From an uncultured Caulobacterales bacterium (GTDB lineage: Bacteria; Pseudomonadota; Alphaproteobacteria; Caulobacterales; Caulobacteraceae): 64,000 nt of DNA. Position 1 is the stretch's first letter. Every line of letters begins with the position of its first letter. The stretch covers positions 1-64,000 of the forward strand of contig CAISEP010000021.1 in the NCBI GenBank assembly GCA_903884425.1, read 5' to 3'. Below the pieces are notes generated by a model that was given only the letters and a program-made list of their open reading frames with translations, was not told where the DNA came from and made no database searches. Shown piece after piece: positions 1 to 8,175 of this stretch. A program made the translations under genes and the position numbers.

Positions 1-56
1 AGCGCACGAAGACCCTCAGCATCATAGTCTCCCCGAAGCGTAATCGCAGTCGCCAT
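1..56 (-). CDS. IS630-family transposase, N-terminal fragment (continues beyond the window)
   Basis: The first 18 residues begin MATAITLRGDYDAEGLRAL. This is the typical opening of the helix-turn-helix half of IS630-type transposases, which commonly read M-x-x-A-x-x-L-R-x-D-Y/F-D-A-x-x-L-R. The ATG at 54-56 is preceded on the minus strand by GGGAGG about seven bases upstream, a good ribosome binding site. The catalytic DDE half is not in the window, so intactness cannot be judged. The identification rests on this short N-terminal resemblance and the TA junction at 139-140. Confidence 0.6.
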   Translation of the reverse strand, partial: MATAITLRGDYDAEGLRA

Positions 57-138
57 GGCGGGCACCTCCCGAGAGCGAATCGAATCGTGCTTCGGCCCTC
101 AAGGGAATCCCCCGCGAGTCAAATTTTCAGCAGGTTGG
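1..138 (-). mobile_element. 5' end of an IS630-family insertion sequence (cut by the window edge)
   Basis: Positions 1-56 on the minus strand encode the start of an IS630-type transposase, and the element appears to run to about position 138. At 139-140 there is a TA dinucleotide, the target IS630/Tc1 elements duplicate. Exactly there the neighbouring dehydrogenase reading frame loses its family sequence. The outer end reads CCAACCTGCTGAAAATTT on the minus strand, which I take as the terminal repeat; the matching repeat lies outside the window, so the boundary is inferred. Confidence 0.6.
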
Positions 139-519
139 TATCAGATGGGGGAGCAGGGCGTGGACCATCTGGATCGGACCGTTCAGGTTCGTCCGGATCT
201 CCCGTTCCAGCTCGGTAAGCGGCACGTCGGGATCGTTCAGGTTCCGCTTCAGCCCGATGCCGGCATTGTTGATCAGCACGTCGAGGTCGGGGAAGTCGGA
301 CACTGCCGCCGCGCACAGCCGTTCGATCGCGCCGGGATCGCTCTGGTCACAGACATAGGTGTGAACGCCGGGCAGGCTCTCCCGTGCCGCGGCCAGGCGC
401 GACTCGGTCCGCCCCGTGATCAGGACAGTGTTTCCACGCTTCAGAAGCTGCGCCGCCAGGGCCAGGCCGATCCCGCTCGTGCCGCCGGTGATCAGTACGG
501 TGTGTCCGGTCATCTTCAT
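127..519 (-). pseudogene. Short-chain dehydrogenase/reductase (DltE-like) truncated by the insertion sequence
   Basis: The N-terminal half of a classical SDR is intact. It has the nucleotide-binding motif TGGTSGIG at residues 11-18 and the NNAG motif near residue 88, and it continues through the alpha-E region (ALLPHLI). After codon ATA at 139-141 the family sequence stops and the frame runs into PTC-stop inside the IS630 end. Only 130 residues remain against about 250 in the family. The catalytic Ser and Tyr-x3-Lys are lost, so the product should be inactive. The ATG overlaps the stop of the upstream thiolase-like gene by one base (TGATG), indicating translational coupling in the original operon. 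Confidence 0.8.
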
Positions 520-2084
520 CAGGCGGCTCCTTGCCCCGTTGGGGTGAAGTCCGAAAGGATCGTGCGCCCCTGGGCGTTGACCGCGGCGCGGACATGGGCC
601 CCGAGGGGCTCTTCGCCCATCATCCGGGTCGCCAGGGCCGGATCGGCCGGATCGCTCATGGCGACGAACCGGTGTCCGTCTGCCGTGCGTACGACCAGGG
701 TCGCCACCGGGGCCGCGCCCCCATGGTCGATGGTATAGGTCTCGACGGTTCCCTCGCCCGCATCGGTCAGGGCCGGGGCGGGCCAGCTGTCGATCTCCTG
801 CTGCAGGGCGGCGGACGAGAAGCCCTGCCAGGGTCGCGGCCGGGCGCTGTAGATGCCGACGGAGTATTTCGACAGGAAACCGCCATTGGCGCCGAGCAAT
901 CCGGTCTGGTCCGGAGCGCGGCGCAGGGCCCGGACCATGCCGGCAATGGCGTGCATGGAGTAGTTGTTGCCCGCCCCGCCGAAGAAGGGCAGCCCGCCGG
1001 TCACGGTCAGGGGACGCGGGTCGTCCGGTGCCAGGCCGAGGCCGTCCAGCACGTTGAACACGGCGATGGGGAAGCAGCTGTAGAGATCGAACACGGAGAT
1101 GTCCGCAAGCTCCACCCCGGCGGTGGCCAGCGCCGCCTGGCAGGCCAGCACCGTGGCCGGGCTGCGGGAGAGGTCCTGCCGCTGGATGGGGGTGCGCTCC
1201 GCCACGTCCGAGCCCCCGTGGAGATAGATGTAGCGGTCTTCCGGAATGCCGAGGGCGCGGGCGCGGCCGAGGCTGGTCAGCAGGACCGCAGCCCCCTGGT
1301 TGGCCTGGTCCCGGGCGATCACCCGGCGGGGGAAGGGATCGGCCACCATGCGGTTGCGCGGGGTGATCTCGGCGATCTCCGAGGCGCTCAGGCGCTCCGG
1401 CGCCATGGCGTGGGGGTTGGTGGCCGCCACCTCGGTGAAGGGGGCGAAGAGCGCCCCCATGGTCCTGGCATAGGCCGCGCGGTCGAGACCCACGCGGGCG
1501 CGCCTCGCATTCTCGAACAGGGCGTAGAGATGGATCGGCGTGCGCGCCCCGTGCCGGGCGAGTTCCGCGGTGAGGAGCCCTTCCAGGCCGAGGCCCCGGT
1601 CCTCCACATCGCCCTCCACGGTTTCCGACCAGTCGCGGGTCTGGCCGAGGCCTGTCAGGTGGCGGACGGTGGAAATCGCCTCGGACCCGACCAGCAGCAC
1701 CATCCCGGCCTCGCCGGCGGCGATGGCATGGGCGAACTCGTTCACCAGGTGCTGCGGGCCCTGGCCGCCGACCTTTTCCCAGACGGCCCGGGCGGGATGG
1801 GCCCCGATCCGCTGGGCGACCGACCGGGGGAAGTTGTTGGAACAGCCGAACGGGGCATTGAAGCCGGGGCCGGAGACCTCGAACTGGCGGATGGCGGCGA
1901 CCACGTCGATGGCGTCCTGCAGGAGGCCGGGGGCCCCGGTGTCCGCGAGGGCGGCCCGGGCCGCGGCCGCGGCAAGGTCGGCGGGGGAGAGGGCGGCATA
2001 GTCCGCGGCATCGATCCGTTCCGACGCTTCGCCGACGCCGATGATCACGGGCGTGCGGTCGTCGGGCGTTGAAGATGTCTGCAT
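519..2084 (-). CDS. Thiolase-fold acetyl-CoA acetyltransferase (SCP2/DitF-like)
   Basis: A 521-residue protein of the thiolase superfamily. It starts with TPVIIGVGEASERID and carries acyltransferase-type blocks such as VLLVGSEAIST, DLYSCFPIAV and LTVTGGLPFFGGAGNNYSMHA. The C-terminal addition (about residues 420-521) resembles the OB-like tail of the SCP2-thiolase/acetyl-CoA acetyltransferase group. This group serves in lipid, steroid or aromatic side-chain beta-oxidation. The cysteine in DLYSCFP sits where these proteins keep a cysteine, but the full catalytic set cannot be assigned by eye. It was the first gene of an operon with the now truncated SDR, whose start overlaps its stop. Substrate unknown. 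Confidence 0.75.
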   Translation of the reverse strand: MQTSSTPDDRTPVIIGVGEASERIDAADYAALSPADLAAAAARAALADTGAPGLLQDAIDVVAAIRQFEVSGPGFNAPFGCSNNFPRSVAQRIGAHPARAVWEKVGGQGPQHLVNEFAHAIAAGEAGMVLLVGSEAISTVRHLTGLGQTRDWSETVEGDVEDRGLGLEGLLTAELARHGARTPIHLYALFENARRARVGLDRAAYARTMGALFAPFTEVAATNPHAMAPERLSASEIAEITPRNRMVADPFPRRVIARDQANQGAAVLLTSLGRARALGIPEDRYIYLHGGSDVAERTPIQRQDLSRSPATVLACQAALATAGVELADISVFDLYSCFPIAVFNVLDGLGLAPDDPRPLTVTGGLPFFGGAGNNYSMHAIAGMVRALRRAPDQTGLLGANGGFLSKYSVGIYSARPRPWQGFSSAALQQEIDSWPAPALTDAGEGTVETYTIDHGGAAPVATLVVRTADGHRFVAMSDPADPALATRMMGEEPLGAHVRAAVNAQGRTILSDFTPTGQGAA

Positions 2085-2195
2085 GGTCCGTTTCCTCCTG
2101 TCGACGCGGGTCGCACCCGGAAAGCTAGAGCGGTTGACGCTGGGGTGTGCAAGCGCCTATCGCGTGAGGATGCTGATCGCCGCAGGACCCGTCGG

Positions 2196-3101
2196 ATGAC
2201 CCAACGCACCATAGTGACCGGCGGCGACGCCAACTATTTCCCGCTGATCGAGGAACTGTGCGCCTCCGTCCGCTATTTCCGCGATGCCCAGGCCATGGGC
2301 CTGGTGGTCATCGACGGCGGTCTGGAAGCCGGGCAGATGGAACATCTGACTCGGCGATACGGGGCCCGGATCCTGCAGGTGGGGTGGGGATTCGACATCC
2401 ACCCGTCCCGCATCCGGGGGCGGGAGCACCTGAAGGTGCTGACCTCGCGCACCTTCCTGGACCAGCACCTGCCGGACAGCGACGTGATCATCTGGATCGA
2501 CGGGGACGCCTGGGTGCACGACATCGCGGCGGTGGACATGCTGTGCCAGGGGGCGGAGCGCAGCGGCCTGGCGGTCGTGTCCCAGACGTCTCGCTACAGC
2601 CAGGTGACCATGACCGTGCAGTGGGCGGCCTTCGGTTATGCCCGGATCAAGTCGCAGCTCTACAAGAATGCCCGCCGGGCCGGGCTGTCGGAGGCGCTGG
2701 CCCGCAAGGTGGGGGACAAGCCGACCTTCAATGCCGGCGTCTTCGCCATGCGCCGGGACGCGCCCCACTGGGAGGCCTGGCGCCGTCGCCAGGCCGAGGT
2801 GATCGTCAAGGGGCGGGTCTTCACCTCCGACCAGCTGGCGCTCGGCCTGATCGTGCATGCGGACGGTCTGAGTGCGGAGCTGATGCCGGAGATCTGCAAC
2901 TACATGGGACCCTACTGGTGCTGCACACCCGATGAGTCCGCGCTGGTGGAGCGCTACATCCCCAACACGCCGGTGGGGATCGTGCACATGGCCGGGTACA
3001 ACGAGATGCGCAAGGACCTGGGCATCACCACCGAGGTTCACACCACCGACGGCCGGGTGGTGGCCAAGTCCCTGCGGCGTCCGGCCTGGGTGAAGGACTA
3101 G
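2196..3101 (+). CDS. Glycosyltransferase-like protein (nucleotide-diphospho-sugar transferase fold)
   Basis: A 301-residue soluble protein with features of GT-A fold sugar transferases. IIWIDGDAWVHD at about residues 98-109 contains a D-x-D metal/nucleotide-sugar motif (D102, D104). The block TFNAGVFAM and the later SDQLALGLIVH are typical of GT8-like enzymes. No signal peptide or membrane segment is seen. The ATG at 2196 was chosen because the family-like sequence starts there and AGGA lies about ten bases upstream; an in-frame start at 2145 adds only a basic stretch. It converges with flaF, overlapping it by four bases. The flagellar setting makes flagellin or surface polysaccharide glycosylation a reasonable guess. 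Donor and acceptor are unknown. Confidence 0.65.
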   Translation: MTQRTIVTGGDANYFPLIEELCASVRYFRDAQAMGLVVIDGGLEAGQMEHLTRRYGARILQVGWGFDIHPSRIRGREHLKVLTSRTFLDQHLPDSDVIIWIDGDAWVHDIAAVDMLCQGAERSGLAVVSQTSRYSQVTMTVQWAAFGYARIKSQLYKNARRAGLSEALARKVGDKPTFNAGVFAMRRDAPHWEAWRRRQAEVIVKGRVFTSDQLALGLIVHADGLSAELMPEICNYMGPYWCCTPDESALVERYIPNTPVGIVHMAGYNEMRKDLGITTEVHTTDGRVVAKSLRRPAWVKD

Positions 3102-3460
3102 GCGGCCGAGGTCGGAGGGGCGAGGCCCTGCATGACGATCCGGTTCACCTCGATCAGTTCGACGAAGGTTTCCGTCCCCTGCATGATCGCGCTGGTGTGA
3201 CGGTTGACGAACATGCTGAGGCTGATGATCTGGGCGCGCAGGGCGACGGGCAGGGTGTTGGACGGGTCGGCACACTCCGTCGCCAGCGCGTTCCACAGCT
3301 GACGGTTCCAGTGCAGGGCGTCCATGCGCTCCGCAATCTGGGTGCGATCCAGCTCCGCCGCCTTGATCAGGGCGCGGGTGACCTCACCGAAGAGACGGTA
3401 CTCCGCCTCCCGCGGCGATTCAGCCCGCTGTGCTGCCTGTTTGTACGCCTGAAGCGACAT
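3098..3460 (-). CDS. flaF: Flagellar biosynthesis regulator FlaF
   Basis: A 120-residue protein matching alphaproteobacterial FlaF: the start SLQAYKQAAQRAESPREAEYRLFGEVTRAL and the central NRQLWNALATECADPSNTLP block are characteristic. FlaF acts in the cytoplasm in flagellin synthesis and secretion, working opposite to FlbT. The gene lies directly downstream of flbT on the minus strand. The two reading frames overlap by 41 bp, so they are almost certainly co-transcribed and translationally linked. Length is normal for the family. Confidence 0.92.
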   Translation of the reverse strand: MSLQAYKQAAQRAESPREAEYRLFGEVTRALIKAAELDRTQIAERMDALHWNRQLWNALATECADPSNTLPVALRAQIISLSMFVNRHTSAIMQGTETFVELIEVNRIVMQGLAPPTSAA

Positions 3461-3851
3461 TCCCCAGCCTTTCGTCCTCGTAGTCGATCAATTTCCGGCA
3501 GAGCATCAACGCCTTGTACTGTTCCCGGGCGAGGACGTGGCGCGACACCTGAACACAGACCGCCTGGATGGTCGGGTTCCGGATGACGCCCATGAATTCG
3601 GTCATTCGCCGGGCGAATTCGTCGTAATAGGTCTCCAACCCCGCCTCATCGAGGTACATCATCATGACCGGGAAGTAGATCCGGCGAGCGGGAGAGTTGA
3701 CCTCATCCGCCTGCATGATGTCCTTCTCGCGAAGAACAGACGCCTTGTTCTGAAGTACCAGGGTCGTGCGCCGATCGCCGTTCTGTACAACGGCGCCGTT
3801 GAGAACGAACTTCTCTCCGGGCTTCAGCGAAAGCTTCAGTGGCATGGGCAT
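3420..3851 (-). CDS. flbT: Flagellum biosynthesis repressor FlbT
   Basis: A protein of about 143 residues that opens MPLKLSLKPGEKFVLNGAVV in its conserved core. It includes the family blocks ADEVNSPARRIYFPVMMMYLD and REQYKALMLCRKLIDYE, diagnostic of FlbT. In Caulobacter FlbT binds the 5' leader of flagellin mRNA and promotes its decay until the hook is complete; the same role is expected here. Three close starts are possible (TTG 3854, ATG 3851, ATG 3845), with no strong ribosome binding site to choose among them; I use 3851. It is the first gene of the flbT-flaF pair and is divergent from the TPR-glycosyltransferase gene at 4075. Confidence 0.92.
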   Translation of the reverse strand: MPMPLKLSLKPGEKFVLNGAVVQNGDRRTTLVLQNKASVLREKDIMQADEVNSPARRIYFPVMMMYLDEAGLETYYDEFARRMTEFMGVIRNPTIQAVCVQVSRHVLAREQYKALMLCRKLIDYEDERLGNVASGVQTGSTAG

Positions 3852-3978
3852 CAACCAATGGCAGGGCGGGCAGAAAGGCTTGAAAACGTGACCGTTCTCC
3901 GGCTTCCTGCACGGGATGGACGATAGTCGGGCCGTACTGAAGCATCCCTAAACAAACTTGGTTAACAGTGTCTGCGGT

Positions 3979-3994
3979 CGGCGCGACATCTGCG
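3979..3994 (+). promoter_or_regulatory. Candidate sigma54 (-24/-12) promoter of the TPR-glycosyltransferase gene
   Basis: CGGCGCGACATCTGCG has GG at 3980-3981 and GC at 3992-3993 with the required ten bases between. It shares GGCGC-n5-CTGC with the element in front of the flagellin gene. The predicted transcript would start near 4005, about 70 bases before the GTG at 4075. The -14 T and -26 T of the consensus are missing, so support is moderate. Confidence 0.4.
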
Positions 3995-4074
3995 GCAAAT
4001 TGACCGGGAATCGTGCTGTTAAGTGCCCGTAAAACCGCCCGGCGGAAGCTGTTCCGACGCGAGGAGGACGTTCC

Positions 4075-5916
4075 GTGACCAAGCCTGTCTCCAGGGACCG
4101 CCGATCCGCCCCTTCGTCTCCCCCGACGGACGGGAGCGCAGGGCCCGTCACCGGCGTCCCCTTCGCCGGTGGGCTTGCCCCGCCGCCGGGCGGTCGCGAC
4201 CTGTTGTCGTCCTCGGCCCTGTCGCGCCTGACCACGGCGGCGGACGTGCTGGAGCGGGACATGGCCGTGCTGCGGCTTCAGGAAGCGGTGCGGGCGCTGG
4301 AGGGCGGCGACCTGGCAGGGGCCGAGCGGACCGCCATGGCCGTGGTCCAGGCCGACCATGACAATCCGTTCGCCTGGAAGATCGTCGGCGTGGCGCGGGA
4401 GCGGGCCGGGGACTTCATGACCGCCCTGCAGTGCTACGAGCAGGTGGTGCGGATCGGCGGCCCTGTGGCGGAGGAGATCCAGGCCGATCTGGGCCGGGTG
4501 GCCTTCCATTCCGGACTGTTCGTGGACGCCGAGGCCCTGTACCGCGCCCATCTCGAGAAGTTTCCCGACGACATCGCCACCGCGAACAACCTGGCCAACG
4601 CCTTGCGGGACCAGATGCGGTACGACGACGCGATTGCCTATCTGTCGGACCTGCTGAAGACCCATCCGGGGGAGGCCCAGCTGTGGAACACCCTCGGCAC
4701 CCTGATGGTGGCGCGGGGCGATGCCGACCGGGCCATGATCTTCTTCGAGGAGGCGATCCGCCTGGTGCCGACCTTCGGCAAGGCGATCTACAATCTCGCC
4801 AACCTGCAGCTGATGACGGGCGACCTGGCCCGGGCGACGCAGGGGCTGCGCCGCGCGCTGGCCCTGGCTGGTGAGCCCACGGAGGAGGCCATGATGCGGC
4901 TGGCCCTGTCCCAGGCACTGCTGGCCGCGGGAGATCTGGCGGAGGGCTGGGAGGCCTACGAGGCCCGTCGCGATCCCCACTTCGCCAATGCGCCGGTGTT
5001 CGTGGCAGACGTGCCCGAGTGGCGGACCGGAGACCCGCTGGCCGGGCGTCGGCTGCTCCTGTTCGGTGAGCAGGGCCTGGGGGACGAGGTGCTGTTCGCC
5101 TCCGTGATCCCGGACCTGATCACCGCCATCGGGCCGGAGGGGCGGCTGTTCATTGCCGTGGAGCCGCGGCTGGTGCCCCTGTTCCAGCGCAGCTTTCCCG
5201 CGGCCGTGGTCGGGCCCCACGTCACCGGCCTGTCAGGGCATTCCATCCTGCGCAGCGCCGAATTCCTGGTGGCCCATCACGGGGAGATCGACGGCTGGCT
5301 GAGCATGGGGGCCCTGCTGCGCCCGTTCCGCAGCCGCCTCGAGGATTTTGCCGAGGCAGCCGCGTTCCTGGTGCCGGACCCGGCGCGGGTCGCCCACTGG
5401 ACCCGGGTCCTGGCCGAACTGGGGCCGGAGCCGAAGGTGGGCGTCCTGTGGAAGAGCCTGAAGATCGATCCCGCCCGCTCGCGGCACTTCTCGTCCTTCG
5501 GGCAGTGGGCACCTGTGCTGAACCTGCCCGGCGTGGTGTTCGTCAATCTGCAGTACGGGGACACCGCGGCGGAGCAGGCGGAGGCGGCAGAGCAGGGCCT
5601 GCGCCTGTGGACGCCGCCGGGTCTGGACCTGAAGGACGACCTGGACGATCTGGCCGCCCTGACCCGGGCTCTGGACCTGGTGGTCGGTCCGGCCAATGCC
5701 ACCAGCAACATCGCCGCCGCCTGCGGGGTGCCGGTGATCCTGGTCAGCATGCCGGGGGCCTGGCCGCAGCTGGGCACCGACCACTGGCCCTTCTATGCGG
5801 ATGTGCGCGTGATCGTGGCCGAGCGTCTGGGCCAGTGGGAAGGTGCCATCTCCGCCCTGGCCGACGAGATCACCGCGCGGTTCCATCTGCCGACCGCCGC
5901 CGGGCCACCGGTCTGA
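4075..5916 (+). CDS. TPR-repeat protein fused to a GT-B-like glycosyltransferase domain (FlbA-like, candidate flagellin modification)
   Basis: A 613-residue protein. Residues about 65-280 are a run of tetratricopeptide repeats, for example AWKIVGVARERAGDFMTALQCYEQ and TANNLANALRDQMRYDDAIAYL. Residues about 310-600 resemble a heptosyltransferase/O-GlcNAc-transferase-like GT-B domain: GEQGLGDEVLFAS, VGVLWKSLKIDPARSRHF, VVGPANATSNIAAACGVPVILV. This architecture is common in alphaproteobacterial flagellar loci, where Caulobacter FlbA is a TPR protein tied to flagellin modification. The GTG start follows a strong GAGGAGGA site. The first 50 residues are Pro/Ser-rich and probably disordered. It is divergent from flbT-flaF. 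A direct role in glycosylating flagellin Ser/Thr is inference. Confidence 0.7.
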   Translation: MTKPVSRDRRSAPSSPPTDGSAGPVTGVPFAGGLAPPPGGRDLLSSSALSRLTTAADVLERDMAVLRLQEAVRALEGGDLAGAERTAMAVVQADHDNPFAWKIVGVARERAGDFMTALQCYEQVVRIGGPVAEEIQADLGRVAFHSGLFVDAEALYRAHLEKFPDDIATANNLANALRDQMRYDDAIAYLSDLLKTHPGEAQLWNTLGTLMVARGDADRAMIFFEEAIRLVPTFGKAIYNLANLQLMTGDLARATQGLRRALALAGEPTEEAMMRLALSQALLAAGDLAEGWEAYEARRDPHFANAPVFVADVPEWRTGDPLAGRRLLLFGEQGLGDEVLFASVIPDLITAIGPEGRLFIAVEPRLVPLFQRSFPAAVVGPHVTGLSGHSILRSAEFLVAHHGEIDGWLSMGALLRPFRSRLEDFAEAAAFLVPDPARVAHWTRVLAELGPEPKVGVLWKSLKIDPARSRHFSSFGQWAPVLNLPGVVFVNLQYGDTAAEQAEAAEQGLRLWTPPGLDLKDDLDDLAALTRALDLVVGPANATSNIAAACGVPVILVSMPGAWPQLGTDHWPFYADVRVIVAERLGQWEGAISALADEITARFHLPTAAGPPV

Positions 5917-6071
5917 GACGCACCGACCTGCCGCCTTCGCGCAGATTGGGCACTGTCGCGCATTTCGTCGACCTTCAGGCGGACGTCCTTAACCAGACGT
6001 TTGGCGTTTGCGCCTAGCTTGTCGCGGACAAGGGCCAACACCCCCCACAGGCGTTCGCGAGAAAAAGTACC

Positions 6072-7124
6072 ATGTCCGACCACATCGATTCTCTCGTCCG
6101 GAGCCGTGACGCCTTTCGGATTGCCCGACTGGCCATTGCTCAGATGGAAGAGAGTCAGGTGTGGCCCACGCCCCTGAACTTCGAGCTGTGGCTCTATGCC
6201 ATCAGCGATCCCGAAGGCCCCATCGGCCGGGAAATCTATCGCCTGGTGAATTCCGGCCAACCCCTGACCGACGCCATTGCCGAGGATCTGGCGGTGGAGC
6301 ACCTGCCCCGCCTGCGCCTGACGGAGGAGATTCGCGACGCCGGGGACCAGCTGACCCGGCAACTGGCGGCGATCTCGTCGGCCATCAGCGTGGCCCAGAT
6401 CAGCACCAACGAATACGGCCGCGCCCTGGAAGGCGCGTCCCGGGAGCTGGCCCAGCCCACCGAGCCGCAGCAGCTGCGCCGGGTGATCGAGGGCCTGTCC
6501 ATCTCCACCCGCCGCATCCAGAAGGAAAACGCCACGCTGGAGACCCGGCTGGCCAATTCCGCCGAGGAGATCAAGCGCCTGCGCACGCACCTGGAGCAGG
6601 TGCGCCGGGATGCCATGACCGACGCCCTGACCAATCTCGCCAATCGCAAGGCCTTCGACGACGAGCTGACCCGGGCCTTCGAGGCGGCGCAGACCGCGGG
6701 CAAGGTGCTGTCCGTCGGCATTCTCGACATCGACCACTTCAAGCGCTTCAACGACACCTGGGGCCACCAGACCGGCGACCAGGTGATCCGCTATGTGGCC
6801 TCGCTCCTGGGCAAGGCCAGCGTGCATCCCCGCTTCGCCGCCCGCTACGGGGGCGAGGAGTTCGCCGTCCTGTTCCCGGGGGAGGATGCGCGGACCGTAT
6901 CGGCGGCGCTGGACGCGCTGCGCGATGATATCTCGTGCCGCTCCCTCAAGCGCCGCTCGACGGCGGAGGACCTGGGCGTGGTCACGGTCTCGGCCGGGGT
7001 GGCGACGCTGCGGGCCGGGGATACGCCCCAGTCCCTGATGGAGCGGGCGGACAAGGCCCTCTACCAGTCCAAGAACGCCGGTCGAAACCGCACCACCAAC
7101 GCCGAGACGTCCCTGGCCGCCTGA
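6072..7124 (+). CDS. Diguanylate cyclase (GGDEF) with N-terminal helical/coiled-coil region
   Basis: A 350-residue soluble protein. Residues 1-120 form a helical region containing VWPTPLNFELWLYAISDPEG. Residues about 140-185 look like a coiled coil. The C-terminal half is a GGDEF domain with DIDHFKRFND (Mg/GTP binding) near residue 218 and the active-site RYGGEEF near residue 259. The enzyme should make cyclic di-GMP from two GTP. The RxxD inhibitory I-site normally just upstream of RYGG is absent (HPRFAARYGG), so product inhibition is probably lost. No membrane segment is present. The architecture recalls Caulobacter DgcB, which acts in motor-dependent surface response; the flagellar setting fits, but that link is only a suggestion. 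Confidence 0.88.
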   Translation: MSDHIDSLVRSRDAFRIARLAIAQMEESQVWPTPLNFELWLYAISDPEGPIGREIYRLVNSGQPLTDAIAEDLAVEHLPRLRLTEEIRDAGDQLTRQLAAISSAISVAQISTNEYGRALEGASRELAQPTEPQQLRRVIEGLSISTRRIQKENATLETRLANSAEEIKRLRTHLEQVRRDAMTDALTNLANRKAFDDELTRAFEAAQTAGKVLSVGILDIDHFKRFNDTWGHQTGDQVIRYVASLLGKASVHPRFAARYGGEEFAVLFPGEDARTVSAALDALRDDISCRSLKRRSTAEDLGVVTVSAGVATLRAGDTPQSLMERADKALYQSKNAGRNRTTNAETSLAA

Positions 7125-7214
7125 CCCCCAACTGACCCCCAGACTGACCCTAGGTCACGGTTGCTCCCTGCGCGGTCCGGCCTATTCTGCCGGAAAAGCC
7201 CCAGGGAGCGACAG

Positions 7215-8012
7215 ATGGACTACACCAAGATCAAGATGGACGTGGTGGACGGCGTGGCCGTCATCACCCTTTCCGATCCCGCCACCATGAATGCCGCCGG
7301 GGTGGACACCGCCGCCGAGCTGACGGACGCCTTCCGCCGGGTCGCCACCGGTGCCGTGGCCGCCCGGGCCATCGTGCTGACGGGGGAGGGGCGGGGCTTC
7401 TGCTCCGGTGCCAACCTGTCCGCCGGTGCGGGGGCGACCCTCGACGCGGACGGCAAGCCAGACGCCGGCCGGGCGCTGGAAACCCACTACAACCCCCTGG
7501 TCTCCCTGATGCGGGACAGTGAGGTGCCCATCGTCACCGCCGTGAACGGCGCGGCGGCGGGGGTCGGCTGCTCGCTGGCCCTCATGGGGGACATCGTGGT
7601 GGCGGGGGAGAGCGCCTACTTCCTGCAGGCCTTCCGCCGCATCGGCCTGGTGCCGGACGGCGGCTCTACCTACATGCTGCCCCGGATGATCGGCAAGGCA
7701 AGGGCCATGGAAATGGCCCTGCTGGGGGACAGGATCCCGGCCAAGACCGCGCTGGACTGGGGCCTCGTCAACCGCTGCGTGCCGGATGCGGAGCTGATGA
7801 GCACCGCCATGACGATGGCCAGGGAACTGGCCAACGGCCCCATGGCGCTGGGCATGATCCGCCAGATGATCTGGACCAGCCTCGACCAGAGCTGGCTGGA
7901 ACAGCTGAACGAGGAGCGGGTGAAGCAGCGCAGGGCCGGCAAGAGCGACGACTTCCGCGAGGGCGTGGCCGCCTTCCTGCAGAAGCGCATCGCCGCCTTC
8001 ACCGGGCGCTGA
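7215..8012 (+). CDS. Enoyl-CoA hydratase/isomerase (crotonase family, PaaG-like)
   Basis: A 265-residue crotonase-fold enzyme. RAIVLTGEGRGFCSGANLS forms the first oxyanion-hole loop. AVNGAAAGVGCSLALMGD forms the second. GLVPDGGSTYMLPRMIG carries an Asp-Gly-Gly where isomerases such as PaaG have the catalytic acid. The first hydratase glutamate is not evident, which favours isomerase or specialised hydratase activity. The ATG at 7215 follows AGGGAGCG. It lies between the diguanylate cyclase and the flagellin, on the same strand, but a strong terminator follows it, so it is not part of the flagellin transcript. Physiological substrate unknown. Confidence 0.8.
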   Translation: MDYTKIKMDVVDGVAVITLSDPATMNAAGVDTAAELTDAFRRVATGAVAARAIVLTGEGRGFCSGANLSAGAGATLDADGKPDAGRALETHYNPLVSLMRDSEVPIVTAVNGAAAGVGCSLALMGDIVVAGESAYFLQAFRRIGLVPDGGSTYMLPRMIGKARAMEMALLGDRIPAKTALDWGLVNRCVPDAELMSTAMTMARELANGPMALGMIRQMIWTSLDQSWLEQLNEERVKQRRAGKSDDFREGVAAFLQKRIAAFTGR

Positions 8013-8076
8013 AGCAACTCCAGATTACATATAAACTGCGCGCCTGGGCAATAAATGCGCGCAAAGGTGGCAAATG

Positions 8077-8114
8077 GCGCCGACCGGCGAAAACGTCCCG
8101 GTCGGCGCTTTTTT
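8077..8114 (+). terminator. Rho-independent terminator after the enoyl-CoA hydratase gene
   Basis: A perfect 11-bp stem (GCGCCGACCGG at 8077-8087 with CCGGTCGGCGC at 8098-8108) closes a ten-base loop and is followed by six T residues. It lies 64 bases after the hydratase stop and before the candidate flagellin promoter, so it separates the two transcripts. Confidence 0.9.
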
Positions 8115-8175
8115 GTGCCCGGTGAAATGACGTTCTGAATCAATCGGATAGGGAATGTAATGCGCGCCATGGTCG

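Noticed and set aside
531-2072. Long open frame on the plus strand opposite the thiolase-like gene
   Set aside because: It is the antisense of a clear protein-coding gene and has the His/Gly/Arg/Pro-rich composition of a high-G+C shadow frame.
3703-5220. 505-residue minus-strand frame across the TPR gene
   Set aside because: Antisense shadow of the TPR-glycosyltransferase gene, with no domain and a composition bias toward Gln, His, Gly and Arg.
8041-8070. TGGGCAATAAATGC region as a flagellin promoter
   Set aside because: It can be fitted to GG-N10-GC only by an off-consensus register, and it lies upstream of a strong terminator (8077-8114); the 8176-8191 site is better in sequence and position.
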